A stretch of 29,453 bases of DNA from Blakeslea trispora (lineage: Eukaryota; Mucoromycota; Mucoromycetes; Mucorales; Choanephoraceae): assembly GCA_025331445.1 (NCBI GenBank), contig JAIWNE010000219.1, forward strand, positions 1-29,453, given 5' to 3'. Each line of letters starts with the position of its first letter. The stretch's first letter is position 1. Of the stretch, positions 21,160 to 29,453 are shown piece by piece. The notes under the pieces are model-generated. The model worked only from the letters and a program-made list of their open reading frames with translations, did no database searches and was not told the origin of the DNA. A program made the position numbers and the translations under genes.

Positions 21160-23536
21160 ATGTCTACCCGTATCACTGAAAGATGTTACTACTGTCACTG
21201 TGATGAATGTGGTGTCCTTCCTCCTCCCAGACCTCTCTTAAATCAAGCCGATTACAATTACCATGTCAGAACCAAGAAATTTGAAGGCATGAAGTATGCT
21301 AAGTGGAGAGCTTCTTACAGTAAGTGTATGACTTGTAAATAACAGCCATGATTCTAACTTGTATTTGTTTTTCTTTTATGTTTAGGTGGAAGAACTGCTA
21401 CCGCCAATACACCTGCGTACTACCGTAGAAGAGTTGCCAGTGTTAGTGCTCCTATCGATGAAGGTAAACAATTGGATATCTCGTACCTGTAGTGTTGAAT
21501 CATTTCTAACTAGCTTCTAGTCAACTCAGAGCACTTTGATTCAATGGATTACACCATGGATGATGCAGCTGATGATCAAATTGAAGTCGATAACAGTGAT
21601 GTTGAGGATGCTGATGCCGCTTCTGATAACGAAGATATGTTTGATGAATTTTTTTCTTGCTGTAAGTAGTATTCTATTATTTTCAGTTAGAATGATAGAC
21701 TAATCACATTACTTTTTTTTTCACTTAGCAAACAGAATCCCTCAGTCTGAGACTTCCAAGATCCTTTCGTCCATGGTCTCCAAGCTTCATGACAATAACC
21801 TTCCAAACACCCAAACTGAAGAAGTGATGCGAGCCTTGAACAAGGTTTGGAAAATCCATGGCGATGAATATCGTTTCCCAAAGACAGTTACAACATTCAT
21901 CGATCGCAATTCCCTGAAGGCGTTGAGCACAGATGGAATTAAACATTATGCAGTATGTCCATCCTGTCACCATCTTTCAAACGTAAAAAGCAAACCAACA
22001 GAAGAAGCAAAAATCTGTAACCGACCATTGCAAGGTGCAGTCTATAAGCCTACTGGATCAGGTGAATTCTGCAATGGCCTGGTGTATGACAATGACAAGA
22101 GTGTTGTGAATGGCGATCTTACTCCTCAGTTGGCTTACTCCTATTGCTCGATACCCGCTACCTTGAAGAAGTTCTTTTTGCGAAAAGGCTTCGCCGACCA
22201 AATCAAGGCATGGAAAAGTCGCACTGCTGCCGAGGAGTACCTTTGTGACGTTTATGATGCTACTGGCTTTCTCGGATTCAAGTCCTCCTCTCATGAGTCT
22301 CCTTTTGTCTACCAATCGGACTACAACCTTCTCTTTAGTCTGAATATCGACTGGTTCAGTCCTTTTGATACTAACCATAGTGTCGGTTGTATATACCTCA
22401 CTATTTTGAACCTTCCAAAGCAAAACGGCCGAGATTTGAAGAAAAATATGATCCTTGTTGGTGTGATCCCGGGTCCAAGTGAGCCCCCTACTACGGCGAT
22501 CAACCACTACCTTGTTCCTCTTGTAAAAGATTTGAAGACGCTTTTAGAAGGTTTGGAGATGAAGATGATAATGTCGGATGGCACGATCCAATACAACCAA
22601 GTCAGGGCATGCTTGTACGCCGTAAGTTCAGATCTACCCGCTACAAAGAAACTGGCTGCAAGCATGTCCTTCAACAGCGGATATGGTTGCCATGTGTGCA
22701 AGACGTTTTTTTCAAGATTCGATGGTAATGGCAATATTCGTAACTATTGCAACTGGAACTGCGACCAGTGGGAGCCTAGAACGGTAGAAGAAACCAAAAG
22801 AAGTTCACAAGCATGGAAGAATGCGAAGACAGTTGGAGAACGAAGTATGCTGGAGAAGAACAGTGGCGTGAGGTTCTCAATTCTTTTTGAACTGCCATAC
22901 TACTCATACGACTGCCTTGCTATCGAGCCTATGCACGCGCTCTACCTCGGTGTTGTCAAGAGAGCATTACAGACAATGATTCCGGAGGGTGCGCTGCCCA
23001 AGATCAAGAAGATGATGTTAGAAAGCATCAGATACAATTCTCAAGCTTCCTGTGCCTCCATGGCCAAAAAGATGACAAAAGAGGGTTTCCCTCATGTAAA
23101 AGCCGTGGAGTTCAAGAACTTCATAACAACTATCGCCGAACATATCCTGTCTCCTCCTGTTCTCAATGCCTCTGATCACTCTTTGATCATGCATCTAATA
23201 AACGCTTTAAAGCTTCTCGACAGTAACGCAATTAAAAAGACCGACATCGAAGAAGTGCACCAGCATTTGCTTTCTTTCGCGAAAGGGTTCGAACAACGGT
23301 ATGGCACCCGCTCTGTTACTCCCAATTTTCACTTTATGCTTCACCTCCGTGAATGCATAAACAAATTCGGTCCAATTTCTTGTTTCTGGGGTTTTGGCTT
23401 CGAGCGTAACAATTTCTTTATCAAGAACATTAACACTAATCACAAACGCAGCTTCGAAAGAACCTACATGCATAGAATGCAACAGATTATCTTTTCAAAA
23501 GACTATAACTCTGTTGATCACTATAACTCCAATTAA
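21160..23536 (+). CDS. TNP2-type (CACTA/Plavaka-like) DNA transposase, intact, 728 aa
   Basis: Exons 21160-21319, 21386-21463, 21521-21661 and 21729-23536 join into 2187 nt. All three introns (66, 57 and 67 nt) are phase 1 with GTAAGT or GTAAAC donors. The N-terminus has a Cys cluster (C9, C12, C14, C17). Residues 203-241 hold a second Cys set (CPSCH..C..C). The TNP2 core follows: D334 in NIDWFSPF, the signature NLPKQNGR..PGPSEPP, D428 in SSDLPATKK, a CHVC pair (447/450), EPMHALYLGVVK (526-537) and E685 in FWGFGFERNN, giving a D-D-E set. The family makes the cut-and-paste transposase of CACTA-superfamily elements, acting in the nucleus. No stop or frameshift is seen, so it may be active. Its TATA box is 70 nt upstream. 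The usual C-terminal extension appears to lie in the next gene. Confidence 0.9.
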
Positions 23537-23902
23537 ATCTCTTCCTTTGCTTTTTGTTGTTATCTATAGACTTTTTTTTGTATTTGTATTCCATACCTTT
23601 AATAAAAAAAATATTAAAAAAGAAAGCATGCGTTATAAAGTTGAACGTACAATACCCGAGTCATTTCGCCTTGACAACAACTTAGCAATTCGCGTCCTAT
23701 AAAACGTTGCTCTGCAACTGGTTAGCATCCTCGGCCGCGTAAAGATCTTGATATGTTCATTACTGGCGATTTTGAAAGGAAAAAAAAAAAGAGAAAAAAG
23801 GGTGCATTCCAATCGACGTATTTTAAATAAATTAATTCATGCACCTCATAATAATTTCTTAAATTTTACTCTCTCTTTTTTAAATCTTCTTAACACTTAA
23901 CC
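23537..23902. other. gap between transposase and accessory gene
   Basis: T-rich at first, with AATAAA near 23599 (possible polyadenylation signal), then a TATA-like TATAAAA near 23698 and A-runs. Either it separates two genes of one element or it interrupts what was a single longer transposase frame. No coding frame bridges it. Confidence 0.5.
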
Positions 23903-24618
23903 ATGTACCAAGAATCCGAACAACTCACAGCCAACGGTATGGAACTCGTACCTTTTGGACCAGACAGCTCCGTTCACAGAGAGACTATTTTCAAGTTCTC
24001 TGAGAATATGGTGATCCTATGGGTCATGAACAATTGCAAGAGGATGGCCATGTGTTGGTTTCTTTTGCTAAAAGAGCATCCAACAGACTCAGTCAAGAGG
24101 ATTTTGAGTGCTTAAAAGCATACTATGAAAGAAAATACGAGACACCTCTTGAAATAATCAACGAGGTACAGAAAGTGAAGAAGATTAAAGTGCTCGGATA
24201 TGTATACGTGTCACGTCTGACAGGCCGAAACATTGCAGCACAAGTTTATGCATTTCGTCCTGATGCATATGAGAGTGATGATTTGGAGAGGGTATTGGAT
24301 ACCCAAGGTGAAGAACATCTGCGTGCAGGAACCGTAGAGTACTTTTTTTTTCATGAAACTGTATATCATGAAAACAGCGAGAGCTTCTTGACCAAGCATT
24401 GCTTTGCGTTCGTTAGCTGGTACAAGAACCCTCGCATTGGTGTAGAAGACTTTGCAACTGGCACGAGCGATACAAATCGTCCTTTTTGTAGGGAATATGA
24501 GCAAAAAAGCTCGTACAGTATTCTACCTGTGCATAAATTGTACGTACCCATAAGTATTTGTACAACTGAAATTGATGGGGTTTTTATTGCTCTTCCGTTG
24601 ACAAGAATGTTCTTTTAG
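23903..24618 (+). pseudogene. TNP2-element accessory or C-terminal protein, frame break near 24000
   Basis: Two overlapping + frames belong together: 23903 to about 24005 (MYQESEQLTANG..., ending in a VPFGP..ETIFKFSE segment) and about 24006-24618 (YGDPMGHEQLQEDG... to the stop). A one-base shift near 24005 would join them. Alternatively a 68-nt intron from GTATGG (after 23937) to CTGAG would also restore frame, but its acceptor is poor. Joined length is about 235 aa. The sequence resembles what usually follows the catalytic part in TNP2-type proteins (a Phe-Gly-Pro segment, LSxEDFECLKAYYE, and a late GTVEYFFFH motif), from general family knowledge. It probably works with the transposase 370 nt upstream. 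Whether it is truly broken depends on RNA evidence. Confidence 0.55.
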
Positions 24619-24686
24619 AATAAACAATACACACTTTTTTTTTATATTTTTAATCCATTTATTCTAGTTTCAACAAAAAAAAAAGA

Positions 24687-25831
24687 CTACAAAAGTTCGT
24701 AAACAACAGCCCAAGCGGGTAGATGCACAATGTTTCTTGTGTTTCTGTTGGTGATTGTCTTCACTACTCGAGATCCCAGTTCTGTTGTTTGAAAGCTGTT
24801 GTTTCGCTTGCGATTGTCGGCAAGACGAAGTTCATCAAGCTTGTCAAAAAAATCAGTGCACTAGTTGAAGGCGTTGGTAAATAGTGTTCTCTTTTTTACT
24901 TTCATATCTTAACTTACTCTTTGCTTTCTATAGTGAGGAACTCCTCTGGCCCTAAGTTGCCTGCCTTCCTCATTGTATTCATCTTCCTGATCGGAAATCA
25001 TCTCACTGATCAACACTTGCAGACATTCTTCTTGAGAACCAAAGATACCGTTCAGTTCGTTTTGGTGACTCTCGTACGTCTCTCTTCTTCTGTCCAAGAG
25101 CTAAGTCAAAAAAGCAAATGCATTGTAAGTAAGAGAGTTTTACAAATTCACTTGACACAAGTTGAACTTACATATGTCTTATGAGTGTTGTACTTTGTTC
25201 TTTTCTTCAAACGTTCCTGTTCGGTTGCGCTCAATTCTGCCTTTCTCATAGTAGTTCTTTGCTGGTTGTACTGTTGAGTGAGTACTTCTTTGATGTACCT
25301 CTTTGCCATGTCTCTAGGCCACAGGTAATGAGAGGTAGCATAGATGTAGGAGTGCGAGTTCAAGGTATTTCCAATGATGTGATTTACATTGGGACCATTG
25401 TTGGGACCATTGATTAGTTTTTCACCGAGATTCCAACCAGCAATCCCCAACTGTTTTTCCTGTTCATCTAAGATAATTGACTAGAATGGGTATTAGAAGA
25501 TGATTTCCTTAAATCAACAGGTATTAATACTAACACGAATTTGCTTGAGTTCAATTTTTGACCCAGGAAAGCCATGTTTATTGTCTGCAGCAGGCTTGTT
25601 GTTGAATTTAGCCTTGAGCTCCTCATGGTCTGCAGACAAGTGGTCGAACTTTGTCTGGTACAATTCCAAAGATCTCTTTGTAATATCTAGTTCTTGCACT
25701 ACTTCATCCAATTTACGCTCTATTGCCGAGTTGTTGGAGCGAGGGGTGGGAATAACACGACGAGAGCTGGTTCTAACAGATGGAATGGCTCTGTTGTTGT
25801 TGGTAGTAGTGGGTGTGGAACATGCTGGTAC
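24687..25831 (-). CDS. coiled-coil accessory protein of the transposon, four exons, start unclear
   Basis: Exons 25535-25831, 25172-25480, 24918-25100 and 24687-24839 join in frame (about 317 aa), across introns of 54, 71 and 78 nt, all phase 0, with donors GTTAGT, GTAAGT and GTAAGT. The N-terminal part is Ser/Thr/Asn-rich, then a predicted coiled coil (IERKLDEVVQELDITKRS onward). The middle is Gln/Arg-rich, and the end has RARGVPHYRKQRLDEL and a short hydrophobic close. A TATA box (minus strand, 25889-25895) lies 66 nt before an ATG at 25823, but that ATG is in another frame and reaches a stop after 16 codons. So either one base is lost near the start or the true first exon lies elsewhere. 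It converges on the accessory gene at 23903-24618 with 68 nt between stops, which suggests one element. Confidence 0.6.
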
Positions 25832-26084
25832 TTTTGTAATTAGTAATAAAAAGCAGAAAAGATCAATAAAGCTGTCAATTACCGAGCCTTTTATACTTAT
25901 AGCATTAGATGTTACGATCTAAAGTAATTTGGCACATTCGGAATCTGAATGAAACTTGGCTTGAGCGCCGAATAGATCAGGATGAAATATCAGATAGCTA
26001 AAAACCAATTAAAATTTTTTCAATATCTTTTTCTCTTTCTTTTGTTTCTTTTTGTTTTCTTAAAACTTTTCCGAGTGGTTCATG

Positions 26085-26606
26085 GTATGTATCTCCTTAT
26101 TAAAAAAAGAAAGATATTTATTAATATGAATCAATGTATAGTATTGCAAGACAAGTAACTGGTTTTAGTTGGTGCTATATTTAGTAAGAAGGGTAAGTGA
26201 TCGATCATCTTTTTTAAACCAAATCTAACAATGTTTTCCTAGTAATCGATGGCTACTTACTTATCCTAAATATGTGTCTAAGGGCTAAAGAGTCCATTAT
26301 CTGTAATACTGTAAGTAAGAAAAAAGTCTATAAATGTTTATTTCTTTACTGATATTAACTTGGATTTATCTAATAGATGCTCTATCCTCTATCCTATTGC
26401 AAGGCTAGTGACATAGCTATTAAAAGGTAAATAACTTATTATTGCTCATTTTTTCGATTGTTTCTAATGACTATTTCTTTATTTTATAGTTTTTTCTGCT
26501 TTCTATCTATTGTTATTGGTTACAAGAAGAGATCTAGATGGATTTTACTCTATTCTGAATGAATGGCAAGAAAAATACGGTCAAAACGATGTATCTAAAG
26601 GTAAGT
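26085..26606 (+). pseudogene. series of consensus introns marking a spliced gene remnant
   Basis: Four good introns lie in a row on the + strand: 26085-26168, 26193-26242 (GTAAGT, branch CTAAC, TAG), 26311-26376 (GTAAGT..AATAG) and 26427-26489 (branch CTAATGAC), with another GTAAGT donor at 26601. The exons between are short (24-111 nt). One frame stays open through the middle exons (VIDGYLLILNMCLRAKES...) but stops at 26560-26562 in the last exon. A different frame of that last exon is fully open and more protein-like (DGFYSILNEWQEKYG) up to the donor. This conflict suggests a one- or two-base indel or a decayed gene. Start and function unknown. Confidence 0.35.
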
Positions 26607-27056
26607 GTAGTATGTAAAGACTACCACAGCTATGGCTGGGTAAAGAGGTAAGAAGGGTATGGGGGACCCAGTATATAGAGCATTAGATTAGCCAATGATG
26701 TACGAATAAGATCCAATGGATCGATCGTATAAACATTTTTTTATTAAATAAACCAATAATATAAATGAATCCAAATGACGTTTTCCGTATTATATTTTAA
26801 CCGAGTGGTAAATGAGTAATAATGAAAGGCATATCAGCCAATAAAGAAAGCAATGAGTACCAAATAAAGCATACATCTTTAAACCAAGGTCAAATAGCAA
26901 AGGAGTGTATTTGAAATGTTTGTGTAAAAATGTAACATGGGAGAGCCTATGGGAGTTTAACAGTCTAAAGACCGAAAGAAATACAGAAGGTCTCTTTAAG
27001 CCAATGACATGAAGCATACTTCAATCAAAAGAGCAAATAAGATGAAAGGATTGCAC
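26607..27056. other. intergenic, nothing recognised
   Basis: AT-rich, with only a low-complexity minus-strand open frame that has no recognisable motif and no splice continuation. It leads into the repeat array at 27057. Confidence 0.4.
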
Positions 27057-27253
27057 TGTAACTAATGAAAGAAAACATGAGTTATATGGTACATACAGGA
27101 CTATAACTAATGAAATTTGCCTGCTTAAAAAACATGAGTTATACCCAGGTTAAGGCCTATAACTCATGAGGTGAGCTATACATGCTATTTTGAACATTAG
27201 TTAAATTTATGAGTTATACGCAGGATATGCCCTATTCCTGCGTGTAATTCATG
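27057..27253. repeat. eight alternating copies of an 11-bp motif (subterminal array)
   Basis: Motif CATGAGTTATA or close variants occur on the + strand at 27076, 27133, 27195 and 27208. Reverse-complement copies begin at 27057, 27102, 27158 and 27243. Spacing is about 13-37 nt. Neighbouring copies form hairpins; the clearest is 27133-27143 with 27158-27168, with perfect 11-bp arms, and the last pair extends to about 17 bp (15 matches). Mixed-orientation short motifs near an end are typical of CACTA-superfamily elements, where a transposase or accessory protein binds them. Confidence 0.8.
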
Positions 27254-27270
27254 TTTTTTTTTCTGTAGTG
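27254..27270 (-). mobile_element. candidate right terminus of a CACTA-type element
   Basis: Read on the minus strand from 27270, the sequence is CACTACAG followed by an A-run, close to the CACTACAAGAAA-type ends of classic CACTA elements. It sits directly outside the 11-bp motif array. No matching left end was found near the TNP2 gene, so the assignment to that element is tentative. Confidence 0.4.
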
Positions 27271-27271
27271 G

Positions 27272-27333
27272 CACTACAATCAATTGAAATTGCCTGCCGT
27301 CTCATCCACATTTTTTTTATGTTGATGAGACGG
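27272..27333. repeat. second CACTAC start and a 14-bp hairpin
   Basis: Facing away from the previous terminus, the + strand begins CACTACAATC at 27272, giving the mirror-like GTAGTG-G-CACTAC. A hairpin follows: arms 27297-27310 and 27320-27333 match at 13 of 14 positions (CCGTCTCATCCACA against its inverted copy) around a T-rich loop. It may be the end of a second element or a structured 3' end signal. Confidence 0.6.
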
Positions 27334-27870
27334 TGGTGAGACTGATATTTTTTACTGCTTAATTTAAAAATCTCATTTTCTCTACGAAAACACGTTCATT
27401 GTGGATCAAACTTTTTAGGATGACTCTTGGATAAATGTACTTTATGTTTGTTAATTGGATGTTGTGATTCCTTACAAAATCTTTCATAACTTGACGATTT
27501 TGTGTTTAGAGCCTTTTTTAACCATTTTATTAAAAATTCGATTTCCGCCATTTTTCTTGAAATGACTTGGATTTATTTTTTTTTTTTTTTTCTAAGTCGA
27601 ATAGGCTGTAAATTGAGTGAGATTGCTTTCCAGGTTACATATTTCTTGTCGTTGTTTGAATGCAAGAGGGCATATTTGCAATAAAATTGAAGATGTACCT
27701 TTCCAAGTACCTCAACATCGCTTTTTTTTGGTATCAAAATGATCAGAAAAGCAAAAAGTGATAGATAAACAATCTTTCATAAGATAATAATAGCTTTTGA
27801 CTATTTTCATTTTTTTTCTGAAAGAGCAGCGAATCTGTCTTAATTATACTTTCAATACGAGGTGTCCATT
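27334..27870. other. T-rich non-coding sequence
   Basis: AT-rich with a long T-run near 27577-27591. Open frames here are low-complexity and hydrophobic because of T-runs. No gene is called. Confidence 0.5.
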
Positions 27871-28295
27871 TTGAGCAACTTTTTTTTTGGTTGATTCTCA
27901 ATAAGGGTTTTTTTTGCAACTATTTTTGGCTGCTTCTTAGAAAGGGGGGTTTTTTTTGCAACTTTTTCCTAGCACTAATTTTATTTTTTTAAAAGAAGTA
28001 GAATTTGACCATTCAATTTTTAATAAAGGTTTTTTTTGCAACTTTTTTTCTAGTACTGATTTTTTATTTTGTAAAAGAAGGGTTTTTTTTTTCAACTTTT
28101 TTTTCTAGCACTGAAATTTATCTATTGCGAGGAATTAGCTGGCTCCTAATAAAGGTTTTTTTTGCAACTTTTTTTCTAGCACTGATTTTTTATTTTCTGA
28201 AGGATATATTTTTTTTTGCAACTTTTTTTATTCTATGACATAGGATCATTTTTATTCTTTTAAAGAGGCCTTTTTTTTTGTAATTTTTTTATCTA
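27871..28295. repeat. irregular minisatellite with GGT8GCAAC and CTAGCACTGAT units
   Basis: At least five or six units carry a GG + T-run + GCAAC core (starts near 27905, 27948, 28028, 28081, 28154 and 28206), several followed by a T-run and CTAGCACTGATTTT. Unit length varies from about 43 to 80 nt. Neighbouring traces at 27874 and 28268 look like decayed units. The array causes a false repetitive open frame on the + strand (28005-28238). It lies 3' of the zinc finger-OTU gene. Confidence 0.8.
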
Positions 28296-28531
28296 AAATT
28301 GAATATAATATTCAGGATAGCACTTGTTATTTAAATCAAAAAGAAGCGAAAAGAAGATGTATCATAAATGATGTGAACTCATGTCAGGTTAATACAGTAT
28401 GTACTGTATGGATCGTTTGGCCAATATTTAGAATATTGAGTAGGTATTCTCTCACACAATTAAACTTGAATGTTTTGTATTAAATGTAAAGTGATAGAAT
28501 GATCAATGTGTAATGTAAGAGTACAGAATAA

Positions 28532-29423
28532 TTACTGGATAACAATTACTTCTTTATTTTTTTTAATAAATCGTTGAAATTGTATTTTAATGGTTTCTTT
28601 GATTTGTTTTTCTATTTTTTTAATATTCATTTCAAGCTTTGTGTACATCGGATTGATGGGTGGATATACACAATCCTCTTCTACAATCAAAAGATTGTAA
28701 TGATAATCCTCGAGTTGCAAAACAATCGGCTTTCTTTCTTCAATGACACCACAGATTGGCACCATCAGAGTTGGCTTGTTGACCTTGTTGCTATCCATGA
28801 TTGTTACAGCAATCTTATAGGTGTCAGCAACAATCTGGCTGCACTCGATGCCATTATACCAGAATGGTGAAGGACAGGAAGCATTGTTGTTGTTCAGTCC
28901 AAAAGAAAGAATGCTTCTTACCTTTTCAACGTCAAACCTATTTCTTTCTATTAAACAGAATATCCATTATATGCTGACTTTACTACATACCTCATCTTCT
29001 TGTAAGTCTCCAAGTTTTCTTCAAATGTCAGCATCAATTCTTTTTTGACCTGCATGTGTCTGGTGTTGTCATGGTAGATTCCATACGCAATTGCGTGGAA
29101 CCCACAGTATCCAGAAGAAGGACTTACAACCACACGCTTTTTGGCAGCATAAAGTGTGGTGACAGCTTTATGCTTGCTGATCGACTGGAATTCGGGATGG
29201 TTGTGGGGTTTTGCTTCTTACTGAGAATCCAAGAGAGCCCCTTCTTGGTAGACCTGTTGTAATGGACCTGAAAGTTACAGCTGGGAATCTTGCACTTGGC
29301 GTATACTTTCTGGTCAGTTTTAAGTCTAAACCCAATGAAATGTTTAGCTGTCAAGGGAATGTTCTGGAGAACGTAGTCAGCAACATCGTGTTTGGTGAAT
29401 GAGTTTGAGAGTTCGGGTTGCAT
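28532..29423 (-). pseudogene. MULE-derived zinc finger-OTU protease gene, one-base deletion
   Basis: Exon 28991-29423 and exon 28532-28937 are split by a 53-nt intron (GTATGT..AAATAG). The first starts MQPELSNSFTKHDVADYVL and encodes a FAR1-type zinc finger: C44 and C49, with the following His pair (HNHPEF) readable only after a one-base shift at the C-run 29205-29208, which seems one C short. Next is an OTU cysteine-protease-like domain: Cys in SGYCGFHAIAYGIY, and His in LEDYHYNLL in exon 2. The Asp usual before the Cys (D-G-x-C) is Ser-Gly here. The transposase and SWIM parts expected between finger and OTU in MULE proteins are absent. OTU enzymes cleave ubiquitin-type bonds; activity is doubtful here. 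The C-terminus is Lys-rich. The 839-nt total confirms a single-base frame loss. Confidence 0.7.
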
Positions 29424-29453
29424 GTTGAGGTGAATGAGATTGCGCGTAAGTAA

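Noticed and set aside
23705..23770. tRNA-like sequence with TGGTTAGC and GTTCATTAC
   Set aside because: The spacing is off, no anticodon or acceptor stem forms, and the B-box match is weak.
25500..25922. 140-codon + strand frame
   Set aside because: Antisense to the coiled-coil gene, whose exons join at good splice sites; it has no motif of its own.
28005..28238. + strand frame encoding repeated Phe/Leu-rich sequence resembling membrane segments
   Set aside because: It is the translation of a T-rich minisatellite, with no support as a gene.
1..29453. CRISPR arrays, rRNA genes, bacterial operons, retrotransposon reverse transcriptase or integrase
   Set aside because: No regularly spaced direct repeats, no rRNA-like segments and no RT or integrase motifs seen in any frame; intron-rich genes argue for a eukaryote.

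Overview
The window looks like nuclear DNA of an early-diverging filamentous fungus, most likely Mucoromycota (Mucorales or a relative). This rests on AT-rich sequence, many short introns (about 46-98 nt) with GT..AG ends and CTAAC/CTAAT-like branch sites, TATA boxes about 65-70 nt ahead of start codons, and fungal-type DNA transposons (MULE, TNP2/CACTA-like, FAR1/OTU). No bacterial, organellar or viral signature was seen. The phylum call is inference; the species cannot be named.

Left part (1-15.3 kb): seven protein genes, all on the minus strand, all needing introns to be read correctly. I rebuilt each by joining open frames at consensus splice sites, and each joins into one uninterrupted frame. 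None matches a family I recognise. Two (2069-3249 and 3804-6885) share a C-terminal domain and an intron at the same position and phase, so they are paralogs. Three or four others (9-783, 12627-13915, 14824-15279, perhaps 1227-1528) share a plan: a very short first exon, a phase-1 intron, a short hydrophobic segment, then low-complexity sequence with basic, nuclear-localisation-like clusters. Two long gene-poor blocks (8218-12626 and 15280-18794) lie among and after them. The first holds a tRNA-like A-box/B-box pair.

Right part (18.8-29.4 kb): transposon territory. A 38-bp inverted-repeat hairpin and a 22-bp perfect palindrome precede a Mutator-like (MULE) transposase core with a SWIM zinc finger. 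It has no N-terminal part and one in-frame TAG followed by 73 more coding codons. Next is an apparently intact four-exon TNP2-type transposase (728 aa), then an accessory gene on the same strand that needs either a frameshift or an unusual intron, then a convergent coiled-coil gene with an unclear start. About 2.4 kb beyond lies a CACTA-like terminus (CACTACAG plus an A-run) preceded by eight alternating copies of an 11-bp motif, which resembles the subterminal arrays of CACTA elements. The right end holds an AT-rich minisatellite and a minus-strand zinc finger-OTU gene derived from a MULE, broken by one missing base in a C-run.

How they fit together: the TNP2 transposase, its accessory gene and the convergent coiled-coil gene probably form one mobile element. 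The MULE and OTU pieces are decaying neighbours. The left minus-strand genes may be a host accessory island or the cargo of a larger element; the sequence does not decide.
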